Below, piece by piece: positions 35,877-45,017 of a DNA stretch of 64,000 nt (the stretch's first letter is position 1; each line of letters starts with the position of its first letter). Where the stretch lies: positions 62,001 through 126,000 of the forward strand of contig DAOMNO010000005.1 in NCBI GenBank assembly GCA_035443885.1, read 5' to 3'. The notes beneath the pieces are model-generated. The model did not search any database and was not told the origin of the DNA. It worked only from the letters and a program-made list of their open reading frames with translations. The DNA is from DAOMNO01 sp035443885. Its GTDB lineage: Bacteria; Planctomycetota; Phycisphaerae; Phycisphaerales; SM1A02. Both the position numbers and the translations under genes were made by a program.

Positions 35877-36932
35877 ATGCAGCTGACAGAAATCCTTCGT
35901 ACTGCCTTTGAACACGGCGCTTCCGACATTCACCTCGTGAGCGGCCACGTGCCCATGATGCGCGTGAACACGGTGATGACGCCGATGGACTATGCCGTCC
36001 TTACGCCTGCGGGTGTCCTTGAGGGTGTGAAGATGATGCTCAATGAAGAGCAGCTTGCACGCTTCATGGAATTGAAGGACCTTGACTTCTCCTATCAGGT
36101 GCCGGAGTTGTGCCGCTACCGCGTGAACGCGCACATGCAGCGAAACTCCTGCGCGCTGGCGATGCGTGCCATCAAAACGAAGGTGCCACCGATGTCCGCG
36201 CTCACGCTGCCGGAAGTCATCAGCCGTCTGACGTATCTGCCGCGCGGCCTGGTGCTCGTTACAGGCGATACGGGTTCGGGCAAGTCCACCACGCTTGCAG
36301 CGATGATCCAGGCGATGAACGAACGGTATCGCAAGCACATCATCACGCTTGAGGACCCGGTCGAATATGCGTTTGTTTCCAACAAGTGTCTGATTGAGCA
36401 GCGCGAACTGGGGCAGGACATGCCGACGTTCGCCTCTGGTCTCAAGCACGCATTGCGTCAGGATCCGGACATCATCCTCGTCGGCGAAATGCGCGACCTG
36501 GAAACAACCGCACTGGCGATCTCCGCTGCGGAAACCGGCCACCTCGTGCTCTCCACGCTGCACACCGTGAATGCGTCGCAGACGGTGGAGCGTATCGTGG
36601 ACATGTATCCGGCAGGCCAGCAGAATCAGATTCGCTCAATGCTTGGCAACACGCTGCAGGCCGTTGTGTCGCAGACGCTGTTCAGCCGCATCGATCAGCC
36701 GGGCATGGTGCCTGCCGTCGAAGTGATGCTTTGCACGCCCGCGGTGCGCAACATCATCCGCGAGGCGCGCACGTTCGAGATTCCCAACGTGATCGATACG
36801 AATCGCCAGCTCGGCATGGTGAGCCTCGACAACGCCATCGCCGAGTTGTATTTCAACGGTTACATCAGCCGCGAAGACGCTGTGGCGCAGGCGGCCTACC
36901 CCGAAAAACTGGAACGTCAGCTCGCAGCGTGA
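35877..36932 (+). CDS. pilT: PilT twitching-motility retraction ATPase
   Basis: The 351-residue protein has the N-terminal PilT domain (FEHGASDIHLVSGHVPMMRV), Walker A GDTGSGKSTT (residues 130-139), the Asp box TLEDPVEYAF, Walker B with LRQDPDIILVGEMRDLETT, and the His box TGHLVLSTLHTVNASQTVER. PilT hexamers depolymerise type IV pili. PilT-specific features such as the ordered C-terminal region replace the zinc motif of PilB; no PilB is in the window. It begins the pilus cluster and ends 4 bases before pilC. Confidence 0.93.
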   Translation: MQLTEILRTAFEHGASDIHLVSGHVPMMRVNTVMTPMDYAVLTPAGVLEGVKMMLNEEQLARFMELKDLDFSYQVPELCRYRVNAHMQRNSCALAMRAIKTKVPPMSALTLPEVISRLTYLPRGLVLVTGDTGSGKSTTLAAMIQAMNERYRKHIITLEDPVEYAFVSNKCLIEQRELGQDMPTFASGLKHALRQDPDIILVGEMRDLETTALAISAAETGHLVLSTLHTVNASQTVERIVDMYPAGQQNQIRSMLGNTLQAVVSQTLFSRIDQPGMVPAVEVMLCTPAVRNIIREARTFEIPNVIDTNRQLGMVSLDNAIAELYFNGYISREDAVAQAAYPEKLERQLAA

Positions 36933-36936
36933 TCCC

Positions 36937-38163
36937 ATGCCTCATTACCGATTTCAATCTCGAACGTCATCGGGCCAGGTGCAGGTCGGCGTGTTCGCAG
37001 CGGAGAACGCTGCGACGGCGGCCGCCATGCTGCGCGGGCAGGGCCATCATGTCATGCAGCTCGTGCCGGTGGCGAACGCAAGCGAGAAGCTCAACAGCAC
37101 GCTGAAGGCTCTGAACTACTCGTCAGGCCCGTCGCAGCATGATGTGCTGGATTTTACCACGCAGCTCGCGGTGATGATTCGCGCGGGCATCAGCATTCGC
37201 GCCGCCCTCGACGGCATCGCAGATCAGGTCGTCAACCCGAAGTTCAAGAAGATTCTGCTGGCGATCAAAGCCGACGTGGAAGCTGGCAAACAGTTCTCCG
37301 AGGCGATCGTCAAGTATCCCAAGCTCTTCGGCCCGCTGTATGTGAACATGGTGCGAGCCTCGGAAATGAGCGGTTCGTTCGCGAAGATGCTCGACCGTAT
37401 TGCAGGCTTCATCGCGCAGCAGCTTGAAACGCGCAAGATGGTCATCGGCGCGAGCATTTACCCCGGCATCATCGGCGGCATGGCGATCTCCGTTACCGTC
37501 TTCCTGCTCACTTTCGTGCTGCCTCGCTTCGAGGGCGTGTTTGCAGGCAAGGAGCACATCCTGCCGTGGCCCACGAAGTTTCTGCTTCAGCTTTCAGCAT
37601 GGCTGGTAACGTACTGGTGGATTCCAGTCGGCTGTACCGTCGCGTTGATTGCCGGCTTCTTCCTGTTCATTCAGACGGAGATCGGCCGGTACTGGTGGGA
37701 CAAGACGAAGCTGACAATTCCACTGTTTCGCCGCATGTTCCGCGCGTTGTATGTCAGCCGCTCGTTGCAGACGATGGGCGAACTGCTCAACGCGGGCGTG
37801 CCGATGCTGGATACGTTGGCGATTACCGGCGATATCTCCGGCAATCTGCTGTACAAGAAAATGTGGCGGAATGTGTATGCAGCCGTGAAACAGGGCAAGA
37901 AGGTGCAGAGCCAGCTTGTTCGCTCGCCGCTGCTGCCCAAGAGCGTTGTGCAGATGATCGGCGCCGGTGAAGAGTCGGGCCGCCTCGGTGAAGTGCTGGA
38001 AGAAATCTCCGAGTACTACGCCAAGGCGCTGCGCGACGCGATCAAGGCGGTAACGAGCATGATCGAGCCGCTGATGATCATCGTGATGGGCGGTATCGTC
38101 GGCTTCATTGCGATGGCCATCATCCTGCCGATCTTCAAGATGAGTTCAGTCGTGACGGGTTAG
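36937..38163 (+). CDS. pilC: PilC inner-membrane platform protein
   Basis: The 408-residue protein is a GspF/PilC homologue. The two repeated cytoplasmic domains begin with DVLDFTTQLAVMIRAGISIR and LYVSRSLQTMGELLNAGVPM, each followed by membrane helices (IYPGIIGGMAISVTVFLLTF, WLVTYWWIPVGCTVALIAGF, IEPLMIIVMGGIVGFIAMAI). The motif GAGEESGRLGEVLEEISEYY is typical. PilC forms the membrane platform contacted by PilB and PilT. It lies 4 bases from pilT and 22 from the next pilin-like gene. Confidence 0.93.
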   Translation: MPHYRFQSRTSSGQVQVGVFAAENAATAAAMLRGQGHHVMQLVPVANASEKLNSTLKALNYSSGPSQHDVLDFTTQLAVMIRAGISIRAALDGIADQVVNPKFKKILLAIKADVEAGKQFSEAIVKYPKLFGPLYVNMVRASEMSGSFAKMLDRIAGFIAQQLETRKMVIGASIYPGIIGGMAISVTVFLLTFVLPRFEGVFAGKEHILPWPTKFLLQLSAWLVTYWWIPVGCTVALIAGFFLFIQTEIGRYWWDKTKLTIPLFRRMFRALYVSRSLQTMGELLNAGVPMLDTLAITGDISGNLLYKKMWRNVYAAVKQGKKVQSQLVRSPLLPKSVVQMIGAGEESGRLGEVLEEISEYYAKALRDAIKAVTSMIEPLMIIVMGGIVGFIAMAIILPIFKMSSVVTG

Positions 38164-38185
38164 ACGCGGAGGCGGAGAACTTGGA

Positions 38186-38740
38186 ATGACACGTCAACTT
38201 GCATCATCGCGATGTTCGCGAAAAGCTCCTCGCCGGTCGGGCATGACGCTCATCGAAACCGCGCTGGCGACCGTCATCATCGGTGTTGGCGTGCTGGCGA
38301 TCGTAGCGGCGCAGCAGGCGTTTCACTCGCAGAACGCGTGGTCGGTTCATGCGGCCACCGCAACGCGGCTGGGTAATGAGATTCGCGAGATGACGCTGAA
38401 TCTGCCCCGGCACGACCCCGTTACGGGCACAGCATACTGGGGTGCAGAGCCGCACGAAGCCACGCTGGCGGATTACAACGACCTCGACGATTTCGACAAC
38501 CTGATCTTCTCTGCAGCGCTCGGCAACGGCCCGGTCAACGCCCGGCGCGAGATCATTCCGAACATGACGGGCTGGGCGCAGATCGTTTATGTGGACAAGG
38601 TCGATCCGTTCAACATCAACTCGGCTCCCTCCAATCCGGAGCATTATCTGATGCGCATCGAAGTGGTGGTGACGTATCAGGGGCCGGCCGATGAAGAGCC
38701 GTCCGAAGTCCTCAGCGTTTCATGGATCGCGCCGAACTAG
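38186..38740 (+). CDS. Type IV pilin-like protein (PilV-type minor pilin)
   Basis: The 184-residue protein carries a prepilin-peptidase site at the start of the hydrophobic helix: RRSGMTLIETALATVIIGVG, with cleavage expected after the Gly before MTLIE and Glu at +5. The leader is long (about 20 residues) and basic. The remainder is a short globular domain with repeated Asp residues. Its position and PilV-like MTLIE start suggest a minor pilin that primes or decorates the pilus or a type II secretion pseudopilus. Confidence 0.82.
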   Translation: MTRQLASSRCSRKAPRRSGMTLIETALATVIIGVGVLAIVAAQQAFHSQNAWSVHAATATRLGNEIREMTLNLPRHDPVTGTAYWGAEPHEATLADYNDLDDFDNLIFSAALGNGPVNARREIIPNMTGWAQIVYVDKVDPFNINSAPSNPEHYLMRIEVVVTYQGPADEEPSEVLSVSWIAPN

Positions 38741-38794
38741 CGCGTTCGAGTCGCACGCAAGGTGTGTTGCAGCGGAGGCGCAAAGGAGCGGACT

Positions 38795-41296
38795 ATGAAC
38801 CATCGACGCATTGAACCTGACACACGCGGCCTGAAGCGTGGCAGAGCGAAAGTAAGCGGTGCCGCCCGTACTCACCGCCTGGGCGTCGCATCCGTTCTTT
38901 CAATGATGTTCATCGTGCTTTTCGGCTCACTGGCGGCGGCGATGGCCGTGGTCGCGCAGGGCAACCTGCGAACCGCAGCGTCTGGCATTCAGGTTTCACG
39001 CGCGATGAGTGCTGCGGAAACCGGGCTGATCTTCGCGGGTCAGCGGCTTGAATCGGAATCGCGTCGCTTCGTCGTTGAAAAAGGCGTCATCAACTCGACC
39101 TTTGCGACGAAGCTCTGGATGGGCGGCTCATTCGCGCCGGGCGATGGCGCGGTTACGGTGCTGCCGCCGACTGGTTATGTCGAGGAAATGACGGCGGCGG
39201 GCATCGTCCATGCAGTACGCAATGCGCATTCAGCAGATACCCACGCATTTATCGCAGCGCCGAGTGACGGTGCGCTGCCCAGCATCGATTCGACCTACGG
39301 CACGTTGCGGGTGCGACCGATCGCGCTGACAGCGAAGCAGGACGGTTCACCTGACCCCGATGGACCGTACTTCCGCTTGAAATATGAGCTGCTGGCTGAT
39401 GATGGCAGCGGAGCGCATGTGCGTGTAACCAGTCAAGGTGTGGACGGCACCGTAACACGCACTTTGCAGATGGATTTTGCCATCACCAAGCGCATTGAGT
39501 TCGCAGTCATCAGCCCGAACCGAATCATGATCGGCAAGAACGTGCTTGTGGAAGGGCCGCTTGGTTCACGATATGGCCTGGAGCCGGGCGAGATGGATTC
39601 AGCCAATGGCAATCCGCTCGTGATGCGCAGCGATTTTTATCACCTTGACCCCGCACTCGACGCCAAGCTCGATGTCTTTTTCGACAAGCTGGCGCAGTAC
39701 GATGTGGATGGCGACGGTCGCCTGCGCGTCAACCACCCGACTGAAAAGAACGGTCTCATCGGTACGGGCTTTGCGGACAAGACCGACGACGGCTACATCG
39801 ACGACTTCGATATCTTCCTCGCGCACTTCGACACAAACGGCGACGGAATGGTCGTCTATGACACCGCTAAGGCGGCTGCGGCGGGTATGGGTGGGCTGTC
39901 CGTCGAGTTCACGGCAGACCTGCAACTCGCGAGGCTGATCGATGCTGCGGTGCGCGATCGCGACGGTGATGGTGAATTCACGTTCAGCGATATCCAGCTC
40001 GGTTACAACGACGGCATCATCGACGCTCGCGACATGTACGCCAAAGTGCGAGGCCGGCTTGCGTTCGCGGTGAAAAAGCAGGACTGGGAAGCGGCACGGG
40101 GAGAGAGCTATCAGAAGACAGCCGTACACGGTCCTGTGCGCACAAGCATTGACAAGCCGCCGGTGAAGTTTGAAGTGGGCGACGATGACATGCTTGAAAT
40201 CAGCACCGCAATGGTGGCTCAGTCGCAAAGCTGGTTCGACAGTTACTCCAACAACGGTGCGCCTTTCGGCGATCATTCGACCGGGCAGGTGGCGGCGAAC
40301 CTTGCAGCGGGCGGCGAGTATTTCCCGCCGGTCGCGGGGCCGTGGGAAGAAGTGCCGTATGGCTCTGTCGGCGCGTACGACTACTACCAGCGGCCGGTGT
40401 ACCGCAACATGACGTTCAACAACGTGCGCATCCCGATGGGGACCAACGCGCTGTTTGAGAATTGCACGTTCATCGGTGTAACGTTTATTGAGATCGAGCC
40501 GGATTGTTCACATCCGCACTGGAACTTCGCAGGCGCTCGAACCAGACTCGTGGATACCGAAGGCAACGTAACCTATCCGCTGTCCGAGTATGGCACCCTG
40601 ACCGTCGATCACCCCGTGCATGGCTTGATTACGGATACTAAGGCGTATTCGAACAACATTCGTTTCCACAACTGCACGTTCCTGGGCACGCTGTCCGGCG
40701 TCGTGCCGCAGGATTACATGCACTGGCGCAACAAGATTCAGATGACCGGTGAAACGCGGTTCTATCTGGATCAGCAGGATGAAGACCTGATGGAGCAGCC
40801 CGATGCGGGTGATCTCATCGCCAATCTCGCTTCGCTCAGCCCGGCAGCGATTGAAGAGATGGAGAAGAGTTCCATTCTCATGCCCGGCTGGTCAATGGAT
40901 GTGGGCAGCTTCGTCAGTGATTCCACTGAAGACCCCACTACGGCGCCGAAGATCAAACTCAAGGGCATCATCATCGCAGGCATCATGGATATTCGCGGCA
41001 ACGCGGATGTGTTCGGCACGCTGATGATGACGTACCGCCCAGTGAACGGGGAAGGCCCGCTCGCCTACGCGCCGCCTGATTGCTCGGAATGCCTGGCCTC
41101 GTTCAACACCACGATCGGTTACTTCGGCCCTGATGATGGCGACGGCGAAGGCATGGCGCCCGATCACCCGGACTTTGACGGGTTCGGCGAGATCACACTT
41201 CGCTACAACCCGGATGCACGCCTGCCCGACGGCATTCCGTGGCCGGTTCGTGCTGAGCCGATTCGCGCGAGCTATACAGAAGGAGGTGCGATGTGA
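38795..41296 (+). CDS. Giant PilX-like protein with calcium-loop motifs
   Basis: The 833-residue protein starts at an ATG with an AAAGGAG ribosome binding site 6 bases upstream. After a basic leader comes a PilX-type membrane segment (ASVLSMMFIVLFGSLAAAMA) and AMSAAETGLIFAGQRLE, the N-terminal pattern of PilX minor pilins, which lack the usual prepilin Glu context. PilX proteins are normally under 250 residues. The extra part contains EF-hand-like loops at D303 (DVDGDGRLRV), D346 (DTNGDGMVVYD) and D388 (DRDGDGEFTF), then beta-rich sequence (NMTFNNVRIPMGTNALFENC) that suggests a right-handed beta-helix. It may be a pilus-tip adhesin whose binding depends on calcium. Confidence 0.78.
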   Translation: MNHRRIEPDTRGLKRGRAKVSGAARTHRLGVASVLSMMFIVLFGSLAAAMAVVAQGNLRTAASGIQVSRAMSAAETGLIFAGQRLESESRRFVVEKGVINSTFATKLWMGGSFAPGDGAVTVLPPTGYVEEMTAAGIVHAVRNAHSADTHAFIAAPSDGALPSIDSTYGTLRVRPIALTAKQDGSPDPDGPYFRLKYELLADDGSGAHVRVTSQGVDGTVTRTLQMDFAITKRIEFAVISPNRIMIGKNVLVEGPLGSRYGLEPGEMDSANGNPLVMRSDFYHLDPALDAKLDVFFDKLAQYDVDGDGRLRVNHPTEKNGLIGTGFADKTDDGYIDDFDIFLAHFDTNGDGMVVYDTAKAAAAGMGGLSVEFTADLQLARLIDAAVRDRDGDGEFTFSDIQLGYNDGIIDARDMYAKVRGRLAFAVKKQDWEAARGESYQKTAVHGPVRTSIDKPPVKFEVGDDDMLEISTAMVAQSQSWFDSYSNNGAPFGDHSTGQVAANLAAGGEYFPPVAGPWEEVPYGSVGAYDYYQRPVYRNMTFNNVRIPMGTNALFENCTFIGVTFIEIEPDCSHPHWNFAGARTRLVDTEGNVTYPLSEYGTLTVDHPVHGLITDTKAYSNNIRFHNCTFLGTLSGVVPQDYMHWRNKIQMTGETRFYLDQQDEDLMEQPDAGDLIANLASLSPAAIEEMEKSSILMPGWSMDVGSFVSDSTEDPTTAPKIKLKGIIIAGIMDIRGNADVFGTLMMTYRPVNGEGPLAYAPPDCSECLASFNTTIGYFGPDDGDGEGMAPDHPDFDGFGEITLRYNPDARLPDGIPWPVRAEPIRASYTEGGAM

Positions 41297-41967
41297 ACCG
41301 AAACGTCCACACGCATGAACGTCCAAACGTCACGGTCGAATCCTCGCCGGTCGCAGCTTCGCACCTCTGCATCACAGGCAGACGATCGATTCGTCGCGGC
41401 TTCAATCTCATCGAGTTGCTGCTGGCGCTGGCGATTTCCGTCGCGCTACTGGCGGCGACGCTTGTCGCGCTCAATGCGTCGTACATCGCGTATCAGCGAA
41501 CGACGCGAGCCGCATCCACACACACCATCAGCCGCCTCGCCATGGATCGCATGCTCGCGCTGATTCGCACCGGGCGGGACTTCGGGCCGCTGCCCGCCAA
41601 CCCAAACGACCCCATCGTGAAGAGTGATCTCATTGAGATCATCACGGCGAACGAGCAGGGCGTGTTGATCGAATGGGTCGAAGCAGAAGAAGCGTTGTAT
41701 ATCAAGCTGTTCGATCCTGACACAGGTGCGATCTACGCTTCGCATCTGCTGCTGGAAGGTGTGCCGGCGCAGTATGACTCGTCGAACCAACGTATCAAAC
41801 CGTTCACGCTGGAGTTTGAGCGAGGTCGCCATCTGTATCGCGCGACGATTGACATGACCATCGTGCCGGACGACAACATGTCGTTGCAAATCGAAGGCAG
41901 CGATGCGCCTGTGATTCGCCTCGTGGCGACGGCGATGCCTCGCGTCAACGCGCTCAGTTCGTATTGA
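41293..41967 (+). CDS. Type IV pilin-like protein (PilW/PulJ-type)
   Basis: The 224-residue protein starts at a GTG that overlaps the stop of the previous gene by four bases (GTGA), a sign of coupled translation. The prepilin site is RRGFNLIELLLALAISVALL, with Gly before Phe and Glu at +5. The remaining domain has few distinctive motifs. The position after the PilX-like protein fits PilW or PulJ, minor pilins that form the tip complex. The long N-terminal leader of about 35 residues is unusual. Confidence 0.8.
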   Translation: MNRNVHTHERPNVTVESSPVAASHLCITGRRSIRRGFNLIELLLALAISVALLAATLVALNASYIAYQRTTRAASTHTISRLAMDRMLALIRTGRDFGPLPANPNDPIVKSDLIEIITANEQGVLIEWVEAEEALYIKLFDPDTGAIYASHLLLEGVPAQYDSSNQRIKPFTLEFERGRHLYRATIDMTIVPDDNMSLQIEGSDAPVIRLVATAMPRVNALSSY

Positions 41968-41976
41968 GTGTGTGCA

Positions 41977-42342
41977 TTACAGCTCGCGCCACGTTGCGGC
42001 GCAGCCTGGCGCTTCGGTTACGCGGGCAGAGAGCAGCCTCACGCCTGTGGGCAGGGCGGCTTTCATGCGGTCCGCGATGTGCTTCGCCACCAGTTCTGCG
42101 GTGGGATTCACGCGGTCAAAGGGCGGCGTTTCGTTCAGGTTGCGGTTGTTCAGCGGCTGAATGATGCTGTCCAGCGTGCGTTCCAGCTCGTGAAAGTCGC
42201 ACAGCAGGCCGTCGGCGTCGAGCGTCTCTCCTGTAACGATGACGGTTACGTGCCAGTTGTGTCCATGCAGCGGTTCACGCTCACCTTTGAGCATGATGGC
42301 GTGCGCTGCGCAGAACTCTCGCTTGATGGAAAGCTCGAACAT
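41977..42342 (-). CDS. queD: QueD, 6-carboxy-5,6,7,8-tetrahydropterin synthase
   Basis: The 121-residue protein is of the short PTPS/QueD type: FCAAHAIMLKGEREPLHGHNWHVTV carries the zinc histidines (in CAAHA and in HGHNW) and the family Cys precedes the first His. DFHELERTLDSIIQPLNNRNLNE and NPTAELVAKHIADRM complete the signature. QueD makes the pterin precursor of 7-deazaguanine for queuosine; queF of the same pathway is at 17403-17762. It converges on the pilin-like gene with a 9-base gap. Confidence 0.92.
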   Translation of the reverse strand: MFELSIKREFCAAHAIMLKGEREPLHGHNWHVTVIVTGETLDADGLLCDFHELERTLDSIIQPLNNRNLNETPPFDRVNPTAELVAKHIADRMKAALPTGVRLLSARVTEAPGCAATWREL

Positions 42343-42371
42343 ACGTCGAGTATATCGACAGCAGCATCCGA

Positions 42372-44303
42372 TCAGTTGGCGGAGTCATCTTCCGGCGCGA
42401 TGCGGATCAAGAAGCGATGGTTCGCACCGTCAGGCTCATACTGCAGGTCGGTTTCTCCCTGTAGTTCAGCGCGAACGAGGCCGGTGACGAGCTGTGTGCC
42501 GACCTTGGCTTGAGGGGGATCGCAGATGTCGATGGGCGGCCCGCCGTTTTCTCGCCACAGGAGTTCGATTCGGTTCTCGCCTCGCTCGGTCCATTGCACT
42601 GTAATGGACCCCCCATGGCCAAGCGAGCCATGTTTGAGACTGTTTGCGACGAGTTCCTGAAGGACCATGCCGAGGGCCGTTGCCTGTCGCGCTGCAACGG
42701 GTACGTTCGGCCCGTCGAGTGTTGCAGCGTCGATGAGGTCTGTTGGAATCAGCGACAGAATGAGGCTCTTGATGGGGAGCGTGCGGGAGTGCGCACGGGA
42801 GAGCAAGCCATGCACGCCAGCCATTGCCTGCACGCGGCCGCGCACGGCTTCTGCAAATTCAGAAACGCTTGCTGCGCCGCGAGCGGAGATGTCGATCAAG
42901 GCTGAGAGCGCAGCCAGATTGTTACGGACGCGGTGATCCAGCTCGCGGAGCAGGAGTCGCTGCAGTTCACCGCTGCGCTGCAGGTCAGCTTGCGCCATCC
43001 GCCTTTGGGTGATGTCACGCGCGATGGTCAGGATAGACTCGACTTCGCCTGCGTCATTAAACTCCGGCACAAGTCGCGATTCGTAATACCGAGGTCGATC
43101 TTCACTGGGGTAGTCGAACTCGATGAGCATTGGTTTGCCGCTCTTGAAAACAGCTTGCAGACAGTGCTTCCACTTATCGCGAAGAGGCTGCGGCATGTCG
43201 AGTTCGTCATGCGTGCGCCCAAGGAACGCTTCTCGTGGCATGCCGGTGGCGCGTTCCACAGCGGGGTTGACGTAAATATGCCGAAGGTCACGATCGAACC
43301 GCGAGATGATGTCCGGTGCGTGCTCAACGAGCGCTTTGAACTCGCGCTCCATGCGCTGTTCGGTGTGCCGCAGTGCCGCTTCGGCCTGCTTGGAGCCTGT
43401 GATGTCGGTAATGAAACCCTCAAGCGCGATGAGACTGCCGTCCTCTGCGAATACGCCTTGGCCTTGTTCCGACAACCAATGCTCAGTCCCGTCTTGCGCG
43501 GTGGCACGATAGACAACCTGAAACGGCTCGTTTTTTTCAACCGCTGCATTGATGACATCGTGAACACGCTGGCGATCGTCAGGATGGATAAGGTTTTCAA
43601 AGGAAAGGCCGCCGCCTTCAGCAAAGGCACTGGCGGGATAGCCCGTGATGCGTTCCACACCATCACTTGCGTACTCGGTCGTCCAAGTCTGATCGTTTCT
43701 ACATCGATAGACCCAGCCCGGCAGATTACTGATGAGCGTCGAAAGGAAGCGAGCCGTTTCTTGCAGACTTCCTGCGATTTCCTTCTGCGGCGTGATGTCG
43801 GTGATGCTGCCGATCATGCGCAGCGCGACGCCGTTTGCATCGCGGCGAATGACGTGGCCACGTGAACGCACCCATCGCCATGCTTCAGTCGTGGCGCCGT
43901 TGTCATGGCGCCGCGTGCGCAAGCGATATTCCGCTTCGTATTGCGTCGTCTTGCCATCCAAACATTGCTGAATGCGCTCCAGCGCGCCCGGCAAGTCGTC
44001 CGGGTGCACCATGCGCTCCCATGCATTGTGATCCACGGAAAGGCTGGCGCTCTCCGGGGGTGTCTCGCCGATCAGGTGGAACCAGCCCGGGCTGAACAGG
44101 CAGATGTTCTGGCGGATGTCCCAATCCCACAAAGGGTCGAGTGCAAGATCGAAGAACGAGCGAAGACGCTCTTCCTCATCGCCAGTTGGACCTGCTGCTG
44201 TCGTACTGGACTGCAACGCGAGCGCGCGTTCAAGCTCGGCCACCCGCGCAAGCAAGGCATCCTGATTGACCTCTCCATCGGCAAGCCGGGAATGGTTGGG
44301 CAT
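42372..44303 (-). CDS. Multi-PAS sensor histidine kinase of the HWE/HisKA_2 type
   Basis: From the ATG at 44303, preceded by AAGGAAA, the product has 643 residues. Three PAS domains occupy about residues 45-440, each followed by a PAC-type motif (for example ALRMIGSITDITPQKEIAG, LIALEGFITDITGSKQAEAA, VESILTIARDITQRRMAQAD). The kinase core has the dimerisation helix LLLRELDHRVRNNLAALSAL, with the phospho-acceptor His in ELDHRVRNN, and an ATPase region with ELVANSLKHGSLGHGGSI and GTQLVTGLVRAELQG. There is no membrane segment or receiver domain, so it is a cytoplasmic sensor; the signal and response regulator are not in the window. The gene is divergent from gmk with a gap of 93 bases. Confidence 0.88.
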   Translation of the reverse strand: MPNHSRLADGEVNQDALLARVAELERALALQSSTTAAGPTGDEEERLRSFFDLALDPLWDWDIRQNICLFSPGWFHLIGETPPESASLSVDHNAWERMVHPDDLPGALERIQQCLDGKTTQYEAEYRLRTRRHDNGATTEAWRWVRSRGHVIRRDANGVALRMIGSITDITPQKEIAGSLQETARFLSTLISNLPGWVYRCRNDQTWTTEYASDGVERITGYPASAFAEGGGLSFENLIHPDDRQRVHDVINAAVEKNEPFQVVYRATAQDGTEHWLSEQGQGVFAEDGSLIALEGFITDITGSKQAEAALRHTEQRMEREFKALVEHAPDIISRFDRDLRHIYVNPAVERATGMPREAFLGRTHDELDMPQPLRDKWKHCLQAVFKSGKPMLIEFDYPSEDRPRYYESRLVPEFNDAGEVESILTIARDITQRRMAQADLQRSGELQRLLLRELDHRVRNNLAALSALIDISARGAASVSEFAEAVRGRVQAMAGVHGLLSRAHSRTLPIKSLILSLIPTDLIDAATLDGPNVPVAARQATALGMVLQELVANSLKHGSLGHGGSITVQWTERGENRIELLWRENGGPPIDICDPPQAKVGTQLVTGLVRAELQGETDLQYEPDGANHRFLIRIAPEDDSAN

Positions 44304-44396
44304 GCGGACGTTTCCTTCGAGCCATGTAGTGTACCATTGTGCCGCGACATTCGGCACGAAAACATTTCTTTCATGTCGGGTGATACACTCCATCGC

Positions 44397-45005
44397 ATGG
44401 CTTGCACGTCCAATGGCATGTTGCTGGTGATTTCCGGCCCCTCAGGCGTCGGCAAGACAACCATTGTGCGCGAAGTGGAGCGGCGGCTTGGCGGCTGCTT
44501 CAGCGTCTCCGCCACCACGCGTCCGAAAGCAGCCGGGGAAGTGGACGGCCGCGACTATTTCTTCATTTCGCAAGAGCAGTTCGATGGCATGGTGGCGCGA
44601 GGGGAGTTTCTCGAATATGCCCGCGTCTTCGGCAAGCATTGCTACGGCACGCCGCGCAAACCTGTTGAAGACAGAATGCGAGAGGGCAAAATGGTGATTC
44701 TGGACATAGATGTCCAGGGAGCGCAGCAGGTGAAGCGAGCCATGCCACAGGCGTATGCCGTATTCATCCTGCCGCCCAGCGAAGAAGAATTGCTTCGCCG
44801 TCTGCGTGATCGCGGCCGGGATGACGAAGGCGCCATCCAACGGCGGTTCGCCGAAGCAAAGAGCGAGATCGCCTTCGCGCGGACGAGTGACTGCTACGAT
44901 GACTTCATCGTCAATGACGATCTGCCCGCAGCGATTGACGCGGTGTGCGAAATGGTGGCTGCCAGGCGCGATCGCACATCAACCAATGAACGAGCGAACA
45001 CCTGA
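44397..45005 (+). CDS. gmk: Guanylate kinase
   Basis: The 202-residue protein has the P-loop GPSGVGKTTIVREVERRL (G14-T22), SATTRPKAAGEVDGRDYFFI, GEFLEYARVFGKHCYGTP, VILDIDVQGAQQVKRAMPQA and LRDRGRDDEGAIQRRF, the full guanylate-kinase series. It phosphorylates GMP to GDP. The exact start is uncertain: ATGs at 44370, 44397 and 44418 are in frame, and 44397 is a compromise. The 3' end faces the convergent gene at 45018. Confidence 0.93.
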   Translation: MACTSNGMLLVISGPSGVGKTTIVREVERRLGGCFSVSATTRPKAAGEVDGRDYFFISQEQFDGMVARGEFLEYARVFGKHCYGTPRKPVEDRMREGKMVILDIDVQGAQQVKRAMPQAYAVFILPPSEEELLRRLRDRGRDDEGAIQRRFAEAKSEIAFARTSDCYDDFIVNDDLPAAIDAVCEMVAARRDRTSTNERANT

Positions 45006-45017
45006 GCGCCGCAAGGT

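Noticed and set aside
41968..42513. A 181-codon plus-strand frame opposite queD
   Set aside because: queD on the minus strand has all zinc ligands; the plus frame is its shadow.
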